Assembly (NCBI GenBank): GCA_947095585.1 | Contig: OX352762.1 | Location: forward strand, 49,151,540-49,215,539 | Length of the DNA: 64,000 bases | Origin: Nephrocerus scutellatus | Taxonomy: Eukaryota > Arthropoda > Insecta > Diptera > Pipunculidae | Direction of reading: 5' to 3' | Part shown: positions 51,479 to 62,740 of the stretch, one piece after another | Layout: every line of letters begins with the position of its first letter | Numbering within the stretch: the stretch's first letter is position 1 | Made by a program: the position numbers and the translations under genes | The notes under the pieces: model-generated | What the model saw: the letters and a program-made list of their open reading frames with translations, nothing else | Told to the model about the DNA's origin: nothing | Database searches by the model: none

Positions 51479-53329
51479 TATAATCTTAATACTTCTGCGG
51501 GAGTGAAGTAGAAGTTACAACTTTTTATGAAGCCCATACATTGGCTAGCTCTTTTTGAAATTTCATAAATATGTTCCTCCAGGAAAGATCCCTTGATACT
51601 TTTAAACCTAACAACTTAAGCAAATCTGATCTCGCAGTATGGGCACCATTAATAACAGGTGGAACATAATGTTGAACTGTCTTCTGAGAAAAAAGAAAAG
51701 ACTGAAATTTATTTGGGTTAAATTCTACTCTATTAGAAATGCCCCAATCGAGAATGACTTGAATATTCGACAGAATAGTCAAATTCATTAATTCACGCGA
51801 AATATTCAAGCGTGAATTGCATTTTTTTTTGACTGACAAACTCAATAGAAGCCGATAGTGTTGTATCATCAGCAAATGAATGCATATCACAGGCTGTAGA
51901 AGACAACAGGTCTTTGATATATATCAAAAAGAGCGTGGGCGACAGGGATGACCCTTGAGGTACGCCATAATTAATCCCATGTGAAGCTGCAGATATACCT
52001 TTTAATACAACTTTTATTTTACGGTTCCTTAAATAATCCTCAATCCATGCAATGAGAGAGGAGTGTAAGTTCAGCGCACGAATCTTATTAATAAGACAAT
52101 CATGCCATACTCTATCAAAAGCTTTAGAAATATCTAAAAAAATAACGCTTGATTCACCAAGGTTTTCAATGCTTCGCTCCAAACAATGAGTCATGCACGT
52201 CATGAGTTCACCTGAAGAGCGATTTTTACGAAATCCATACTGCACATCGGATAAAAGAACATTCGAATTCAAATAGTTCATAAGTCTGAAAATAGCGATA
52301 GATTTCATTACCTTCGATAGAACCGACAACAAAGCAATAGGACGGTAGTTCGTTTATCACCTTTTTTCGGAACGGGTTGTATATTTGCTATTTTCCAAAT
52401 TGATGGAAAAACACCTGACTTCATTGAGAGATGAAACAATTTTCTAAGCGGTTTTGCCAAAGTATGATGACATCTTTTCAATTTTACTGGCGGAATACCT
52501 TCGGGGCCAGTCGCTTTATTGGGGTCAAGTTCTTTAAGAATCTTTGAAACAACCCGTTTCCTGAAATAGATTTTAGACATACCTGGGCCTAGATTAGGGA
52601 GAATTGGAGGGCTTTGGTTAGTTAAAGCAAGGGTAGGGATAATGGCTGGTGTTATTGAAAATTTGGCTACTACTAATGCATGGTCAGAAAGTCCTAATGG
52701 AGTAGATACATCAAATGAATATTTATCTGGCATAGTATTTAGAAATAAATCTAAAAGGTGAGGTGATTGACCAGAAGTATCGGGATACCTAGTTGGCTTA
52801 TCAACGAGTTGGTTGAAAAGATTAATATTTGAAAATAGTTCTGCATTTTCACCAGAACTATCTCTACCATTCGATTAGGTCAACCATGAATCATTGTGGA
52901 CATTAAAATCGCCCAAAACACCCAATTCTGATAATGAGGATTGGTAAATTTTGCCTATAGTTAAACTCATTTTTAGTGTCATCAGGTGACAAATTTGGAC
53001 TACGATAAAGGGAACAAATAAACATCGAATGGTTTGAAATTTTAATTTCAATCCATAACGTATTGAACATGGGATTACAATTTGGATTAATAAATTTAGG
53101 TATAATAAAACGGATGTCATTACGAATAAATAGAACAACCCCACGATTTGGAACCAAACAGTCGACACGAGAATACCCTGGACAATGAGATTCATTTGGG
53201 GTACTCATATAAGAGGCCAGCGTTTCACATAAACTTAGAACCGCAGGTTTATTCCCGTCAAGATGTGCTACGATCGAGTTGAAATTACTTTTAATGCCAC
53301 GAATATTTGTGAAATGAATTTCAAAATAT
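51479..53329 (-). pseudogene. CR1-like LINE, inverted (copy 2, with endonuclease)
   Basis: As copy 1 but continuing past the duplication border into the endonuclease: HFTNIRGIKSNFNSIVAHLD, AVLSLCETL, RGVVLFIRNDIRF and ICSLYRSPNLSPDD (53320-52980), in overlapping frames, then VLGDFNVHNDSWL (about 52900). Thus the native order EN-RT is preserved here. Catalytic FADD is present, but shifts at 52320, 51840 and 52900 disable it. Its 5' end is cut by a gypsy LTR at 53330. It is the closest relative in the window of the fragments at 28441-31230. Confidence 0.87.
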
Positions 53330-53670
53330 TGTTACGAAATTCAGGCTTTCGAGTTCTTAAAGTATTTTACAATTAAAACACAACACAAGTTGATTAATTT
53401 ACAAATACGATTTGGAACCAAACAGTCGACACGAGAATACCCTGGACAATGAGATTCATTTAGGGTACTCATATAAGAGGCCAGCGTTTCACATAAACTT
53501 AGAACCGCAGGTTTATTCCCGTCAAGATGTGCTACGATCGAGTTGAAATTACTTTTAATGCCACGAATATTTGTGAAATGAATTTCAAAATATTGTTACG
53601 AAATTCAGGCTTTCGAGTTCTTAAAGTATTTTACAATTAAAACACAACACAAGTTGATTAATTTACAAAT
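53143..53670. repeat. 264-bp tandem duplication across the LINE/LTR junction
   Basis: ACGATTTGGAACCAAACAG occurs at 53143 and 53407. Each unit runs from LINE endonuclease into the first ~75 bp of the gypsy LTR (TGTTACGAAATTCAGGC at 53330 and 53594) and ends AATTTACAAAT. I see one difference (CATTTGGGG/CATTTAGGG). It arose after the gypsy insertion. Confidence 0.92.
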
Positions 53671-54209
53671 AACAATTTTAATGACAAACAATAAAATTAA
53701 CACAAGTTCACAATTTACAATGGTGATTACTTTAAATGTACACAAGAAAACTAGTACTTCACAATAATTCTCTTAGGTTATAGCTTTATCACTTTACAAG
53801 AACTTTTACAACTGCACTGGTTAAATTCCAAACAACTAATAATCTTACTTCGGCTTAACGCCTCTTTTTATACTCAATTGAAAACTAGACAGAAATATCG
53901 AGAATAGACCAGAAAATTGTACCCTTATTCCCTTATTTACAACTAACGATACTATTATGTAATGAGTCATCTTCTAAAAATAGACAACATGTTCTTTTAC
54001 AAAAACCGCACAAACCGGTTTGACTACTTGTTTGACTAGTACACAATGATTCAAACTTGCAGGCGGTTACATTTCAAACTTCAAATAATCTAATAGTCGC
54101 CTAAAAGTATGCAATTGAAAGTGCTTATTTTTAGTATGCAGTATTTACATTGGGATTTATCTTAGGATTCTAATTCTATTACATACGCTACTGACTACTT
54201 TTCGTAACA
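53594..54209 (-). repeat. 3' LTR of the inverted gypsy element
   Basis: 616 bp with matching ends: TGTTACGAAA on both strands (TTTCGTAACA / TTTTCGTAACA at 54209). It is followed, on the element's own strand preceded, by the polypurine tract at 54210-54222. The 5' LTR is not in the window. Confidence 0.85.
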
Positions 54210-54222
54210 TTACCCCCACCTT
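54210..54222 (-). promoter_or_regulatory. Polypurine tract
   Basis: AAGGTGGGGGTAA on the minus strand directly before the LTR; used to prime plus-strand DNA synthesis in LTR elements. Confidence 0.8.
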
Positions 54223-54792
54223 AATTCTGTTCGTTACGAACATATTCAGCACTCCTTCTGTTATTGTACCTTGTCAATCTGTCAACGTGAACAACTTTCA
54301 TTTTACATCTGGGGCTTTGTTGAATCCGATACACGACATCATTAATCCTCTTAATGATCTTATAAGGTCCTTCCCAACTCTGCTGTAGTTTTGAAGATTT
54401 ACCTTTTCTTCTCTTGGGATTGTAAAGCCAGACCAAATCTCCTTCCTGAAATCCACCACAGTTTGCTCGCAGTTCATATCGCGTTTTCATCCGGTTGCTG
54501 GCATCCACTATGTTGCTCCTTTCTGCAGCATGAACAGCGGTCATCATCTGTCCTGTTGAACCTTTCGACAATTCCGTCTGACTGTGTATGTAACGGAGTA
54601 GTCCTCGTTTTCTTGATGTTGAGTACTTGGCACAGCTCTTGAAAGACTAGCAATTCAAAATTCCGCCCTTGATCGGAATGTAATTCCAGTGGTACTCCAA
54701 ATCTGCAGATCCAATTGTCCACAAATGCCCTAGCCACCGTGCTAGCTTTCTGGTTTGCGATGGGATACGCTCCTGCCCATTTACTGAAGTAA
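54221..54792 (-). pseudogene. Gypsy integrase, distal part, with internal deletion
   Basis: The minus frame from 54790 down reads VYFSKWAGAYPIANQKAST, then ELHSDQGRNFE (second catalytic aspartate) and TPLHTQSDGIVERFNRT (glutamate). At about 54530 it jumps, losing the stretch with the usual P-F-x-L-x-Y-R helix, to AVHAAERSNIVDASNRMK, GDLVWLYNPKRRKG and WEGPYKIIKRINDVVYRI (GPY/F-like module). The upstream half lies at 58412 and beyond, after the inserted LINE. Confidence 0.87.
54784..54792. repeat. 9-bp target site duplication, left copy
   Basis: CTGAAGTAA, repeated at 58412-58420. Both belong to the integrase codons around Y-F of the first catalytic region. Confidence 0.85.
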
Positions 54793-54899
54793 ACAAGCGA
54801 TCGCAGCGACAGCAGTGAGTGCCGAGCGCCAATCACAGAGGGCAATGGAATTGTTGGGGATTATCATTCTGGGGGAATATGCAGTTCCAAGAAACGTTT

Positions 54900-55765
54900 T
54901 TAATTATAAAGCCGTCTGCCATGATAGTAATAAAAAAGTTAGCTAATAAACCAAATGTAATTAAATTTAAAATATTACCACACAATGTAGCCGGTCTACG
55001 TAACAAATCGTTATACCCAAATTTTTTTAGTTTTATTAATCAATTTGAGTTAGTTTTTCTATTTGAGACCTTTCTAATAGACAAAAAAGAGATGTAGCCG
55101 GTTTACGTAACAAATCGTTATACACAAATTTTTTTAGTTTTATTAATCAATTTTAGTTAGTTTTTCTATTTGAGACCTTTCTAATAGACAAAAAGGAGAA
55201 TGAAGATTATTTAGAGAATAAGTTTCCGAAGTACAAGTACAAATGGATACCTGCAACGCAAATACATAGATTGGGAAGAGGAAGTGGTGGCTGTTACTTT
55301 GGCAATAAAGAGATATCGGAGGTATTATATGTGAAATTAATACAGTAGAGGGCTCAACCTACGCAAATGTTAGATTTGAAAATAAGGAGTTTCGATAATC
55401 CCAACATACGTCAACTGCAACTATTGGGAACCTGACTTTGATAAACTGCAAAGTATAGCACAGTACAAAGACAATACAAATCTAATGGTGATAGGTGATT
55501 TGAATGCTAGAACTGGTACTGAAGCTGGATCTAAAACACTAGCGCCGGAATAGTTCGAGCATCAAAAGATGATTTGCGTAACACCAGAGGCATGAGAGTG
55601 CTAGAATTCTGCCAATCTTTTGGACTGCGGTTTTTGAATGGAATGAGTGAGTCTGATAAGAGTGGGGAATATACTTTTGTAAGTCATCAAGGAACGTCAG
55701 TGATCGATTATGGACTTATTGGTGGAGAATGGAATTCGCATGAAAAAGAAAAGCAGAAAGTTTAA
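54900..55765 (+). pseudogene. LINE endonuclease domain, broken
   Basis: VIKFKILPHNVAGLRNKSLY opens the APE domain; a 107-bp tandem duplication then repeats this segment and shifts the frame. FPKYKYKWIPATQIHR and GRGSGGCYFG, IIPTYVNCNYW, VIGDLNARTGTEAG and (55574-55765) VLEFCQSFGLRFLNGMSESD and GEYTFVSHQG follow in changing frames. The catalytic GDLNAR motif is present; S-D-H (PYSDHLPIVI, 55770) is in the next frame. Confidence 0.83.
54986..55199 (+). repeat. 107-bp tandem duplication in the LINE endonuclease
   Basis: TGTAGCCGGT at 54986 recurs at 55093 with a few changes (GGTCTACG/GGTTTACG, ATACCC/ATACAC, TTTGAG/TTTTAG). 107 is not a multiple of 3, so it breaks the frame. Confidence 0.92.
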
Positions 55766-55768
55766 CAG

Positions 55769-57193
55769 GTGCCATACTCAGATCATCTACCAATAGTCAT
55801 AACTTTTCGAGTGAAAAACAACGAAAATGACGTGATCAGAAACATGAAGCTCCTTCCTAAATTGTTCTGGAAAAAGGTTAACGCTCTTCCCTATAAAAGA
55901 CAACTGGATGAAATACTAAGCACGCAACAAGAGGCAGATTTGGAAAACATTATAGAGGCTATCAAGGTATCTTATCCAATCACCGGACAAAATAAGAACC
56001 GCAGAGACCGGTGCAGAGAGAAGTGGTTCGACGAGGAATGCGAGATGGCGAGGAAGCGATCATTCGCCTGGCTTAGAGTGCTCCGTAATTCAACCGACGA
56101 TAACTTCAAGAACTTCTACATTGATGCAAACAAGAAATACAAGGAGTTATGCAGAAGCAAAAGAAAAAATTTCTTCGAAGCAGAAGCCACAAAGATGTTT
56201 CAATGTAACACTGCAGCAGAGTTCTGGAAGCTGGCGAAGAAACTCAATGGCAAGAAGTATAACATCAGTAAAACCCTAACACCTAGCGTGCTATGTACTC
56301 ATTTTAATGAATTGCTGAATCCGGAAATGGTTAGATATATATATATAAATAAATAAATAAAATAAATAAATAAATTATGCTGCTCCCTGTTTAGCAAATC
56401 AGTTGCTGGATGAACCAATTTCACCGCGAGAAATTAATGTAGCTCTGGCTGAGCTTAAGGATGGCCGGATACCGAATACCGGTCGAATTTTATAAATATG
56501 GGACCACTGTGCTTATAGACAAGATTGCTCTTGTGTTTAATAAAATAATGGAGAATGGCATTATACCGCAGAAATTTAAAGAAGCCCTGATCTACCCCAT
56601 CCATAAGAAAGGGAATAAATTGGACCCAGCCAACTATAGTGTATAGATCAGGATTTTCGACTGTGGTTCATACATTCGTCTTGAGAAGTATTGCGGAGTC
56701 CTGTCCCCCGAGAAAGAAAAAGCTATATGTATTTTTTATAGACTTCAAAGCAGCCTTCGACACAGTAGACCGAAATGCATTGTTTTATAAACTATATGGT
56801 ATGGGGATGTCACTCAAATTTGGCAGGGCCCTACAAAACCTGTATGAAGACACAAAAGCAGCAGTGTGGGATGGGGAAGGATCTTCAGAGTGGTTTCAAA
56901 CGGAGGCTGGATTAAGGCAAGGATGTTCTTTAAGTCCGGAATTGTTTGCACTCTTCATTGAAGACTTAATCGAATTTCTACCCGGAGGTGTAGAGTTCGC
57001 AGGTACATTGATAAAGGCCCTGATGTTTGCAGACGACATAGTTATGTTTGCGTGCACTCCAGAGACTCTCCAGCGGATGATTAATCGGTTATATGAATAC
57101 TGCCAATTATGGAGCTTAGTGGTTAACTTGGAGAAATCTAAGGTAATGATATTTAAGAGAGGAGGTGGCAGGAGCTGTGCAAACGAAAAATAG
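55769..57193 (+). pseudogene. LINE linker and reverse transcriptase
   Basis: 55769-56356: endonuclease end (SDHLPIVITFRV), a basic linker (REKWFDEECEMARKRSFAWL) and SLTPSVLCTHF-type text up to a TAAA/TATA simple repeat at 56334-56378 that breaks the frame. 56461-56646: IPVEFYKYGTTVLIDKIALV and PIHKKGNKLDPANY. 56639-57193: FIDFKAAFDTVDRNALFYKL, GLRQGCSLSPELFALFIEDL and the catalytic MFADDIVMFA. The GRS-type region between PANY and FIDF is shortened. Confidence 0.87.
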
Positions 57194-58170
57194 TTGTACA
57201 ATGGAGAAAGAATTGAAGAAGTGACGGACTACAAATACCTAGGAGTTTACTTCACAAAAAACTTGAATATGAAAAAACATTTCGATGAAAAAATTGCAAA
57301 GGCAAAAATAGCAATAAATGATACCTGAAGAAAATGTTTTGCCAACAAACTTATTTCGCATAGCAGCAAATACAAAGTTTTTGAAGCATGCCCCGAAGCC
57401 ATTATGCTGTATGCAGCCCAAGTATGGGGAACCAAAAGGTATGACACCGTAGAAAAGCTCTTGAGATTCTACATAAAAAGAACATTTCGACTTCCACCGA
57501 ATACACCTAACTACATGCTAATGATTGAGACAGGACTGCCCCCAATATTCATAAAAACGCTAAAGATGCAAGAGGACTATATCCTGAAGGTTCTTAAAAT
57601 GCCAAATGATCGACTGCCGAAGAAAATTGCACTTAAAACAATTTCCAACCGGTCAAGCTGGTACGCGGAATGGCTGGAGCTAGCGCAAAGCTGTGGCATG
57701 GAGCTTCAACTTAATATAGCAGAGTATCAAAATTGGAAACCAATGCTCTATAACCTCATAAAAAAAGTTGACCTTCAACTAAGGGAAGGCTTTCTAAGTG
57801 CTTTCTAAGCACGTATAGCCAATTATGTCACAATCTGCAAGACAGTTACTTTAGGGACGAAAATAGTGTGGATGAACTATCGATGGTGATAAAACTTCGT
57901 GGCGAACTACTTCAGCTGAATTTTATTCCACATAGAGAAGATCTTCCAATTATTTGCACCCTATGTGGTCTTGGAGAAAGGGAAGCTGTTCTACATTTCC
58001 TTGGACGGTGCCCGATGTTGAGGGAAACGAGAAGACACTTTTTCGGAACTGATTTCATACCGGACGTGGAATTACTAGGATGCTTAAACAAGCCTAATGT
58101 GACACAACTGTATCGCTATTGCAAAGTTGCTCTGGCGTATCGAAATCAAATTATTACGCTCAGCTTCTAG
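57194..58170 (+). pseudogene. LINE C-terminal domain with a CCHC motif
   Basis: EEVTDYKYLGVYFTKNLNMK, a stop near 57327, then YAAQVWGTKRYDTVEKLLRF and PNTPNYMLMIETGLPPI (57404-57808), typical of the LINE thumb. After a stop at 57808 the last frame (57868-58170) has CTLCGLGEREAVLHFLGRC, a Cys-Cys-His-Cys cluster common at the end of such proteins and thought to bind nucleic acid. Confidence 0.84.
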
Positions 58171-58411
58171 AGTAAACCATCTTTCATTCGTGAATTAAAT
58201 TCTTTATTTTTTTTTAATTTCAATATTTATTTGTATTTTTATTTTACTAAATCAATGTGGTAAAACTAGTAAATTATTATACAGAATTAATTGTCAATCG
58301 GCATACGGCAATACCATGCTTTTTTGATTTTTTAGTAAAACAATATTGTAATATTTCAAACGAATGGTAACAAAATAAAATCTAAAATCTAATCTAAATC
58401 TAATCTAAAAT

Positions 58412-60249
58412 CTGAAGTAATCAATGCACACGAGTGTATAGCGATTTCCATATCTTGTTTCTGGGAGTGGACCAGCTATGTCCATTGCCACCCGCTTAAA
58501 TGGTGCTCCAACATTGTACTGTTGCATTTTTCCTGTAGTTTTTGGTTGCGGTCCTTTTCTTGCTGCACATGTATCACACGTTCGGCACCAGTCTTCCACA
58601 TCTCTGCGGCAATTGACCCAATAGAAGCGATTCCTGACATTATCTAGCGTCTTTTTAACGCCCAAATGTGCTGCTGATGTACCACTATGTAATTCTTGCA
58701 GGACTTCTTTGACTCGATTCGTTGGTAGCACAATCTGTGATTTTGTGCTTTGACCATCAGCCGATTCCCATTGCCTTACCAGTAGTCCATCTTCCAATCT
58801 CAATGGCTGCCATTGAGCCCAGTAACTTTTTACTGTAGGACTTGCTGTTGCAATCTCGTGCCACTCCGGTCTTTCATCTTGCTCCATCCATTGAAATATT
58901 GGAGCAATCGAATCAACGCGCACTTGTTCCTCCCTTAGCTGCTCTTTTGTCCAGCGATCTTCGACTTGTACTCTTATTGGTGCAACTACTTCAGAGCACT
59001 TCTTGTTTTCTTGCCTTGGACAGTGTTTGCATTGGGGTGCACAAGGTCTTCTGGATAACCCGTCGGCATTATTGTGCAGCATTCCTTTTCGATGCTCTGT
59101 TCTGAATGTGTATGCCTGGAGTCGTTCGATCCATCTGGCCACTTGACCTTCTGGTTCCCTGAACTGCATTAACCATTTGAGAGCTGCATGGTCAGTTCGA
59201 AGAAGAAATTCCTGACTGTGTAGGTACTTGTGGAAGTGTTTGACGCTATCGACAACAGCTAGTAATTCCCTTCGCGTCACGCAGTAGTTCTTCTCGGGCT
59301 TAGAAAGCGAACGGCTGTAGTACGCTATAACACGCTCTTTTCCTTCTTGATTCTGCGATAGAACCGCTCCTATTCCCGCATTGCTAGCATCAGTGTCCAG
59401 AATGAAGAGTTCTCCTGCTTGTGTATACGCCAGAATTGGAGAACTGCACAGCTTTCCCTTCGGCAAGTCAAATGATTTTTGGTGCTCACTCGACAATTGG
59501 AACTTTTGGTTCTTCTCAGTAAGGCGATGAAGGCTTCGTGCAACATCTGGGAAGTTAGGCACAAACCGTCGATAGTAGGAGCATAGCCCCAGAAATCTTC
59601 GCAGCTCATGTAGATTCTTTGGTACCGGCCATTCGTTAACAGCTTCCAACTTCTTGGGATCCGTGCGCACTCCTTGACTGGATACAATGTGGCCCAAATA
59701 ATTCAATTCATTTTTGAAAAGGCTATATTTCCGCGGACTCAACTTCAATCCTGCAGTTTTATTGGTTTCCAGAACTTGCCGAAGATTATTCACGTGCTTA
59801 TTAGATGTGCGACCAAAAACAATGATGTCATCCAAATAGACTAGACATGTCTTCCAGCTAAGGCCTCGCAAAACATGTTCCATGAACCGCTCGAACGTAG
59901 CTGGAGCATTGCATAAACCACACGGCATAACAGAAAATTGATACAAGCCGTTTCCCGCAGTAAATGCTGTCTTCTCCTTGTTGTTGTCATTAATTTCTAC
60001 CTGCCAGTATCCGCTTTTCAGATCCAATGTACTGAAAATTCTGGCTCCGGATAAGGTGTCCAATGTGTCATCTATACGCGGTGACCAAAACCATAGATAG
60101 AGTGCGAATGGATAACTATCCTTCTTGGTGACATCGTTCAGTTTCCGATTGTCAACACAAAATCTCGTTGAACCATCTTTCTTTTGGACAAGTACCATAG
60201 GTGAACTCCATGGGCTATTGGACTTCTCTATGATTCCATCACGTTCCAT
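58412..60249 (-). pseudogene. Gypsy Pol: reverse transcriptase, RNase H and integrase start
   Basis: A 614-residue open stretch on the minus strand. RT: RFCVDNRKLNDVTKKDSYPF, FSTLDLKSGYWQVEI, FSVMPCGLCNAPATFER (C for the usual F) and VYLDDIIVFG (residues 138-141 catalytic). An 8-residue insert (about 60078-60105) interrupts the normally continuous YPLPRIDDTLD region. RNase H: LDTDASNAGIGAVLSQ. Integrase: zinc region H-x-H...CRTCDTCAARKG, then VAMDIAGPLPETRYGNRYTL up to VCIDYF, where the LINE is inserted. Except for the insert the frame is open, so decay is moderate. Confidence 0.92.
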
Positions 60250-60292
60250 CTTCTTAACCAGTGTTTCTACCTCTTGTTGCTTAGCAAGTGGT

Positions 60293-61150
60293 AATCATCT
60301 TGGCGCCTTTCGATTTGGAGTCGCATTTACTGTATCGATTCGATTTTGCACTATATTGGTTTTACCCATGTCGTTGTCGCTGATAGCAAAAACGTCGGCA
60401 AATTGCTCTAGCGCCTTTTCTGCTGCTTGTCGCTGCACTGCTGGAAGATGTTTACATAGCGAATGAATTATCTGCTTCCTTTCCAGATCTAGTGGCGTAT
60501 TCTTTACTTTTACAGGCTGACAGTTTGCGATACACCTTACTCCCTGAGTCTTGCCAATGACTGTTCCTTCTCCTATTACCTTCGGTGATGTTCTAACGTT
60601 CATTATTCTCACTGGTATCATAGGCTGGAGCTTCACTAGAATTCTTCCGCATATCAATCCGTCCTTTCCATAGATGATTTTCTCGCACATCGGTGGAATC
60701 TCCTTCTTGAGTAATGATTCTTAGCTCGCCAATCTGGTTATTGTTTATTTGCAGGGGTACTTCCACATTACGCCATTTTAACACGTGGTTCTTCAGATCA
60801 AGGGACATCTCGTACTTTGTCATGAAATCCAAGCCCAATATGCATTCATCTGTAATGCTGGCAACAATAAACCGATGAGAAAACCGTATTCCTCCAAACA
60901 TGACACTACAGGAGAACTCTCCTTTAATTGCTGCAACTTCACCCGTCGCTGTTCTCAAATTATAACGAAATACTTTTTCCACTTGACCTTTGGACACCAC
61001 TTTTGGATTCACAACTGATCTGGAAGCTCCTGTATCTAAGGTAAACGCACATGGTTTTCCTTCTAACACACCACTAACAACCAAGCTGTTGCTGTCCTTT
61101 CCAAGTTTTGCAATGTTCACCGTGATCCTGGGGCTCTCCCCCCTCTTCAT
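60293..61150 (-). pseudogene. Gypsy protease and Pol linker, with a stop and a shift
   Basis: The frame 61150-60593 has CAFTLDTGASRSVVNPKVV (DTGA protease) and DECILGLDFMTKYEM (ILG motif). A shift at about 60600-60690 leads to 60690-60295 with HLPAVQRQAAEKALEQFADV and NRIDTVNATPNRKAPR, the usual run-up to RT. A TGA at 60295-60297 then separates it from RT in the same frame. Confidence 0.88.
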
Positions 61151-61179
61151 CAGCTTACGCCCCGTAAAGCTGGTGTAAC

Positions 61180-61446
61180 TTAGTTTTCCTGATTTGCAGC
61201 TACGAGGTAGGCTGGCTGCTGTACCTGATTCATCTGTGATGCGCCAATCTGCCGTAAATGTTCAGGCCTCTTAACACGATTCACAGGCTGTACTGTAGTT
61301 TGAACTGGTGTTGGTTCCTTGCAGTCACGGATAAAATGTCCAGGTTTCTGGCATCTAAAACATTTTGGACGAGAATTTGATGTGGAATTCCTGTCGTTCT
61401 GGAAGCGTCCAGTCTTTGAGAGCCCGGTTGGCAACTTGTAAAATAG
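61180..61446 (-). pseudogene. Gypsy Gag zinc knuckle
   Basis: CFRCQKPGHFIRDC is one CCHC knuckle, followed by a Q/V-rich tail. The rest of Gag and the 5' LTR are absent: I-group LINE sequence begins near 61447. The junction reads smoothly from LINE RNase H into Gag text, so the exact base is uncertain. Confidence 0.82.
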
Positions 61447-61640
61447 CAAATATTTCTGTTTGAAAAACAGTTAGCCATTTTCCAAGTGCGAATGACTCCT
61501 TAGAATTCTCATCTAAGAACCATCCAGCACCAGTTTCTTCATGGGTAAGAGAACCGTCAGTGTAGCGTATGGGTTCGAATTCCCTAAGTATCTCAGTTGA
61601 GTTTTTCCAACTTTCCCTAATAGGGTTTTGAACTTTTACA
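61447..61640 (-). pseudogene. RNase H domain of an I-group LINE
   Basis: On the minus strand: PIRYTDGSLTHEETGAGWFL, then LGKWLTVFQTEIFAIL. The YTDGS aspartate and the FQTE glutamate of RNase H are present; later catalytic residues are lost at the junction. RNase H following RT is a feature of the I/LOA/R1-related LINE groups. Confidence 0.78.
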
Positions 61641-62740
61641 TTGAATAAATGTAAACTGAGCTTTCGATACTCTCGATTCCAAGTGAATCTTCCACATCAT
61701 CTTGCAATCTAGAATTACTCCTAAATATTTGACTTCCGTGGAGATTGGCAAAGTGAAAACTTTTAGTACAGGAGAAATAAGACCATTGAATTTACGTTTA
61801 CGAGTAAATAAAACTGCAACAGTTTAACTCGGATTTACCGATAGTCTATTTCTGATACACAAATTATCAAACCGATTCAGAGCGGTCTGTAGATTTATAC
61901 AGTCGGCCCTAAGGGATTTATGTGATGAAATAAGACATACATCGTCCGCATAAGCTTGTATGTGTATATCTAATTGACTAACTTCTTCGAGCAAAGAATC
62001 GACAACAAGGCACCATAAAAGCGGCGAAAGGACTCCACCTTGTGGGAATCCCTTTGCCAATTCGACCGTAACTTTATCATCCATATTCTCGCCTGTCTGA
62101 AGAAACCAACGAGAAAGCATGTAGTGAATCCATCTGGTTAAGGTTGGTTCGACTCCATGCCTCTCAGCAGAGTTTCACATCGAGTCAAAGGTAGCGTTGT
62201 CCAAATCTCCCTCAATATCAATAAACACCCCTATGGTCAAAGCTCCGCTCACCATTCTTTATTCAATACTGAAAACAAGCTGATAGGCGTGTTGATTCAC
62301 ATTTAAGGGATTTCTTTTGAGTACATTAGACCTAATATACATCTCATCCAAGCGTTCAAGACCTTTCAGCACAAATGATGAAAGACGGATTGGTCTGAAG
62401 CTTTTTGCTAGTGGGTAGTCGCCTTTGCCTGGTTTCGAGATAAAAGCTACTCTAAAATTGCATAAGCATGTAGGAACATACCCGAAGACCCAACTAGATG
62501 TATAAATCATTGGTATATACCATCCGGACCTGGTGCTTTAAAATCCTTGAAGAACGAAATAGAGAATTCTATTGCTTCCAATTTAACCACCTTTCCTGCT
62601 ACATACCAATCATATCTGATGACATTTCTTTCATCTGGAGGCAAGTTGACACTATTAGTCTCCCTTAGCACTCTGCTTTCTGGGAAGTGAATGTGGAGTA
62701 AAATGTCATTGACCACCAAAAGAGTTGGTGAAAGTATCAT
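61641..62740 (-). pseudogene. I-group LINE reverse transcriptase
   Basis: Minus frames: FFKDFKAPGPDGIYQ (about 62530), FISKPGKGDYPLAKSFRPIR and LSSFVLKGLERL (62450), VELAKGFPQGGVLSPLLWCL and the catalytic IQAYADDVCLISS (62060-61930), then NLCIRNRLSVNPS and a YLGVILD-type stretch near 61720. The palm's first motif (F-x-D-I-E-G-A-F) is readable only in shifted form near 62200 (FIDIEGDLDNATF). Several shifts and stops. Confidence 0.85.

Larger units (their letters stand above)
49841..52980. repeat. 3,140-bp tandem duplication, copy 2
   Basis: Same content as copy 1. At its right end ATCAGGTG (52981) follows, but the sequence then continues into the LINE endonuclease (ACAAATTTGG), so this copy has the native LINE border. 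ATCAGGTG is the 8-bp overlap shared at the two breakpoints. Confidence 0.95.
54793..58411 (+). mobile_element. Non-LTR retrotransposon (3.6 kb) inserted in gypsy integrase
   Basis: Flanked by CTGAAGTAA duplications. It begins ACAAGCGATCGCAGCG and ends in a tail of (T)CTAAAATCTAATCTAAAT-type repeats (58375-58411). It encodes an APE-type endonuclease, RT with FADD, and a C-terminal Cys/His motif in one former frame. The RT type is of the broad jockey/I group; the clade is not resolved. Confidence 0.88.
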
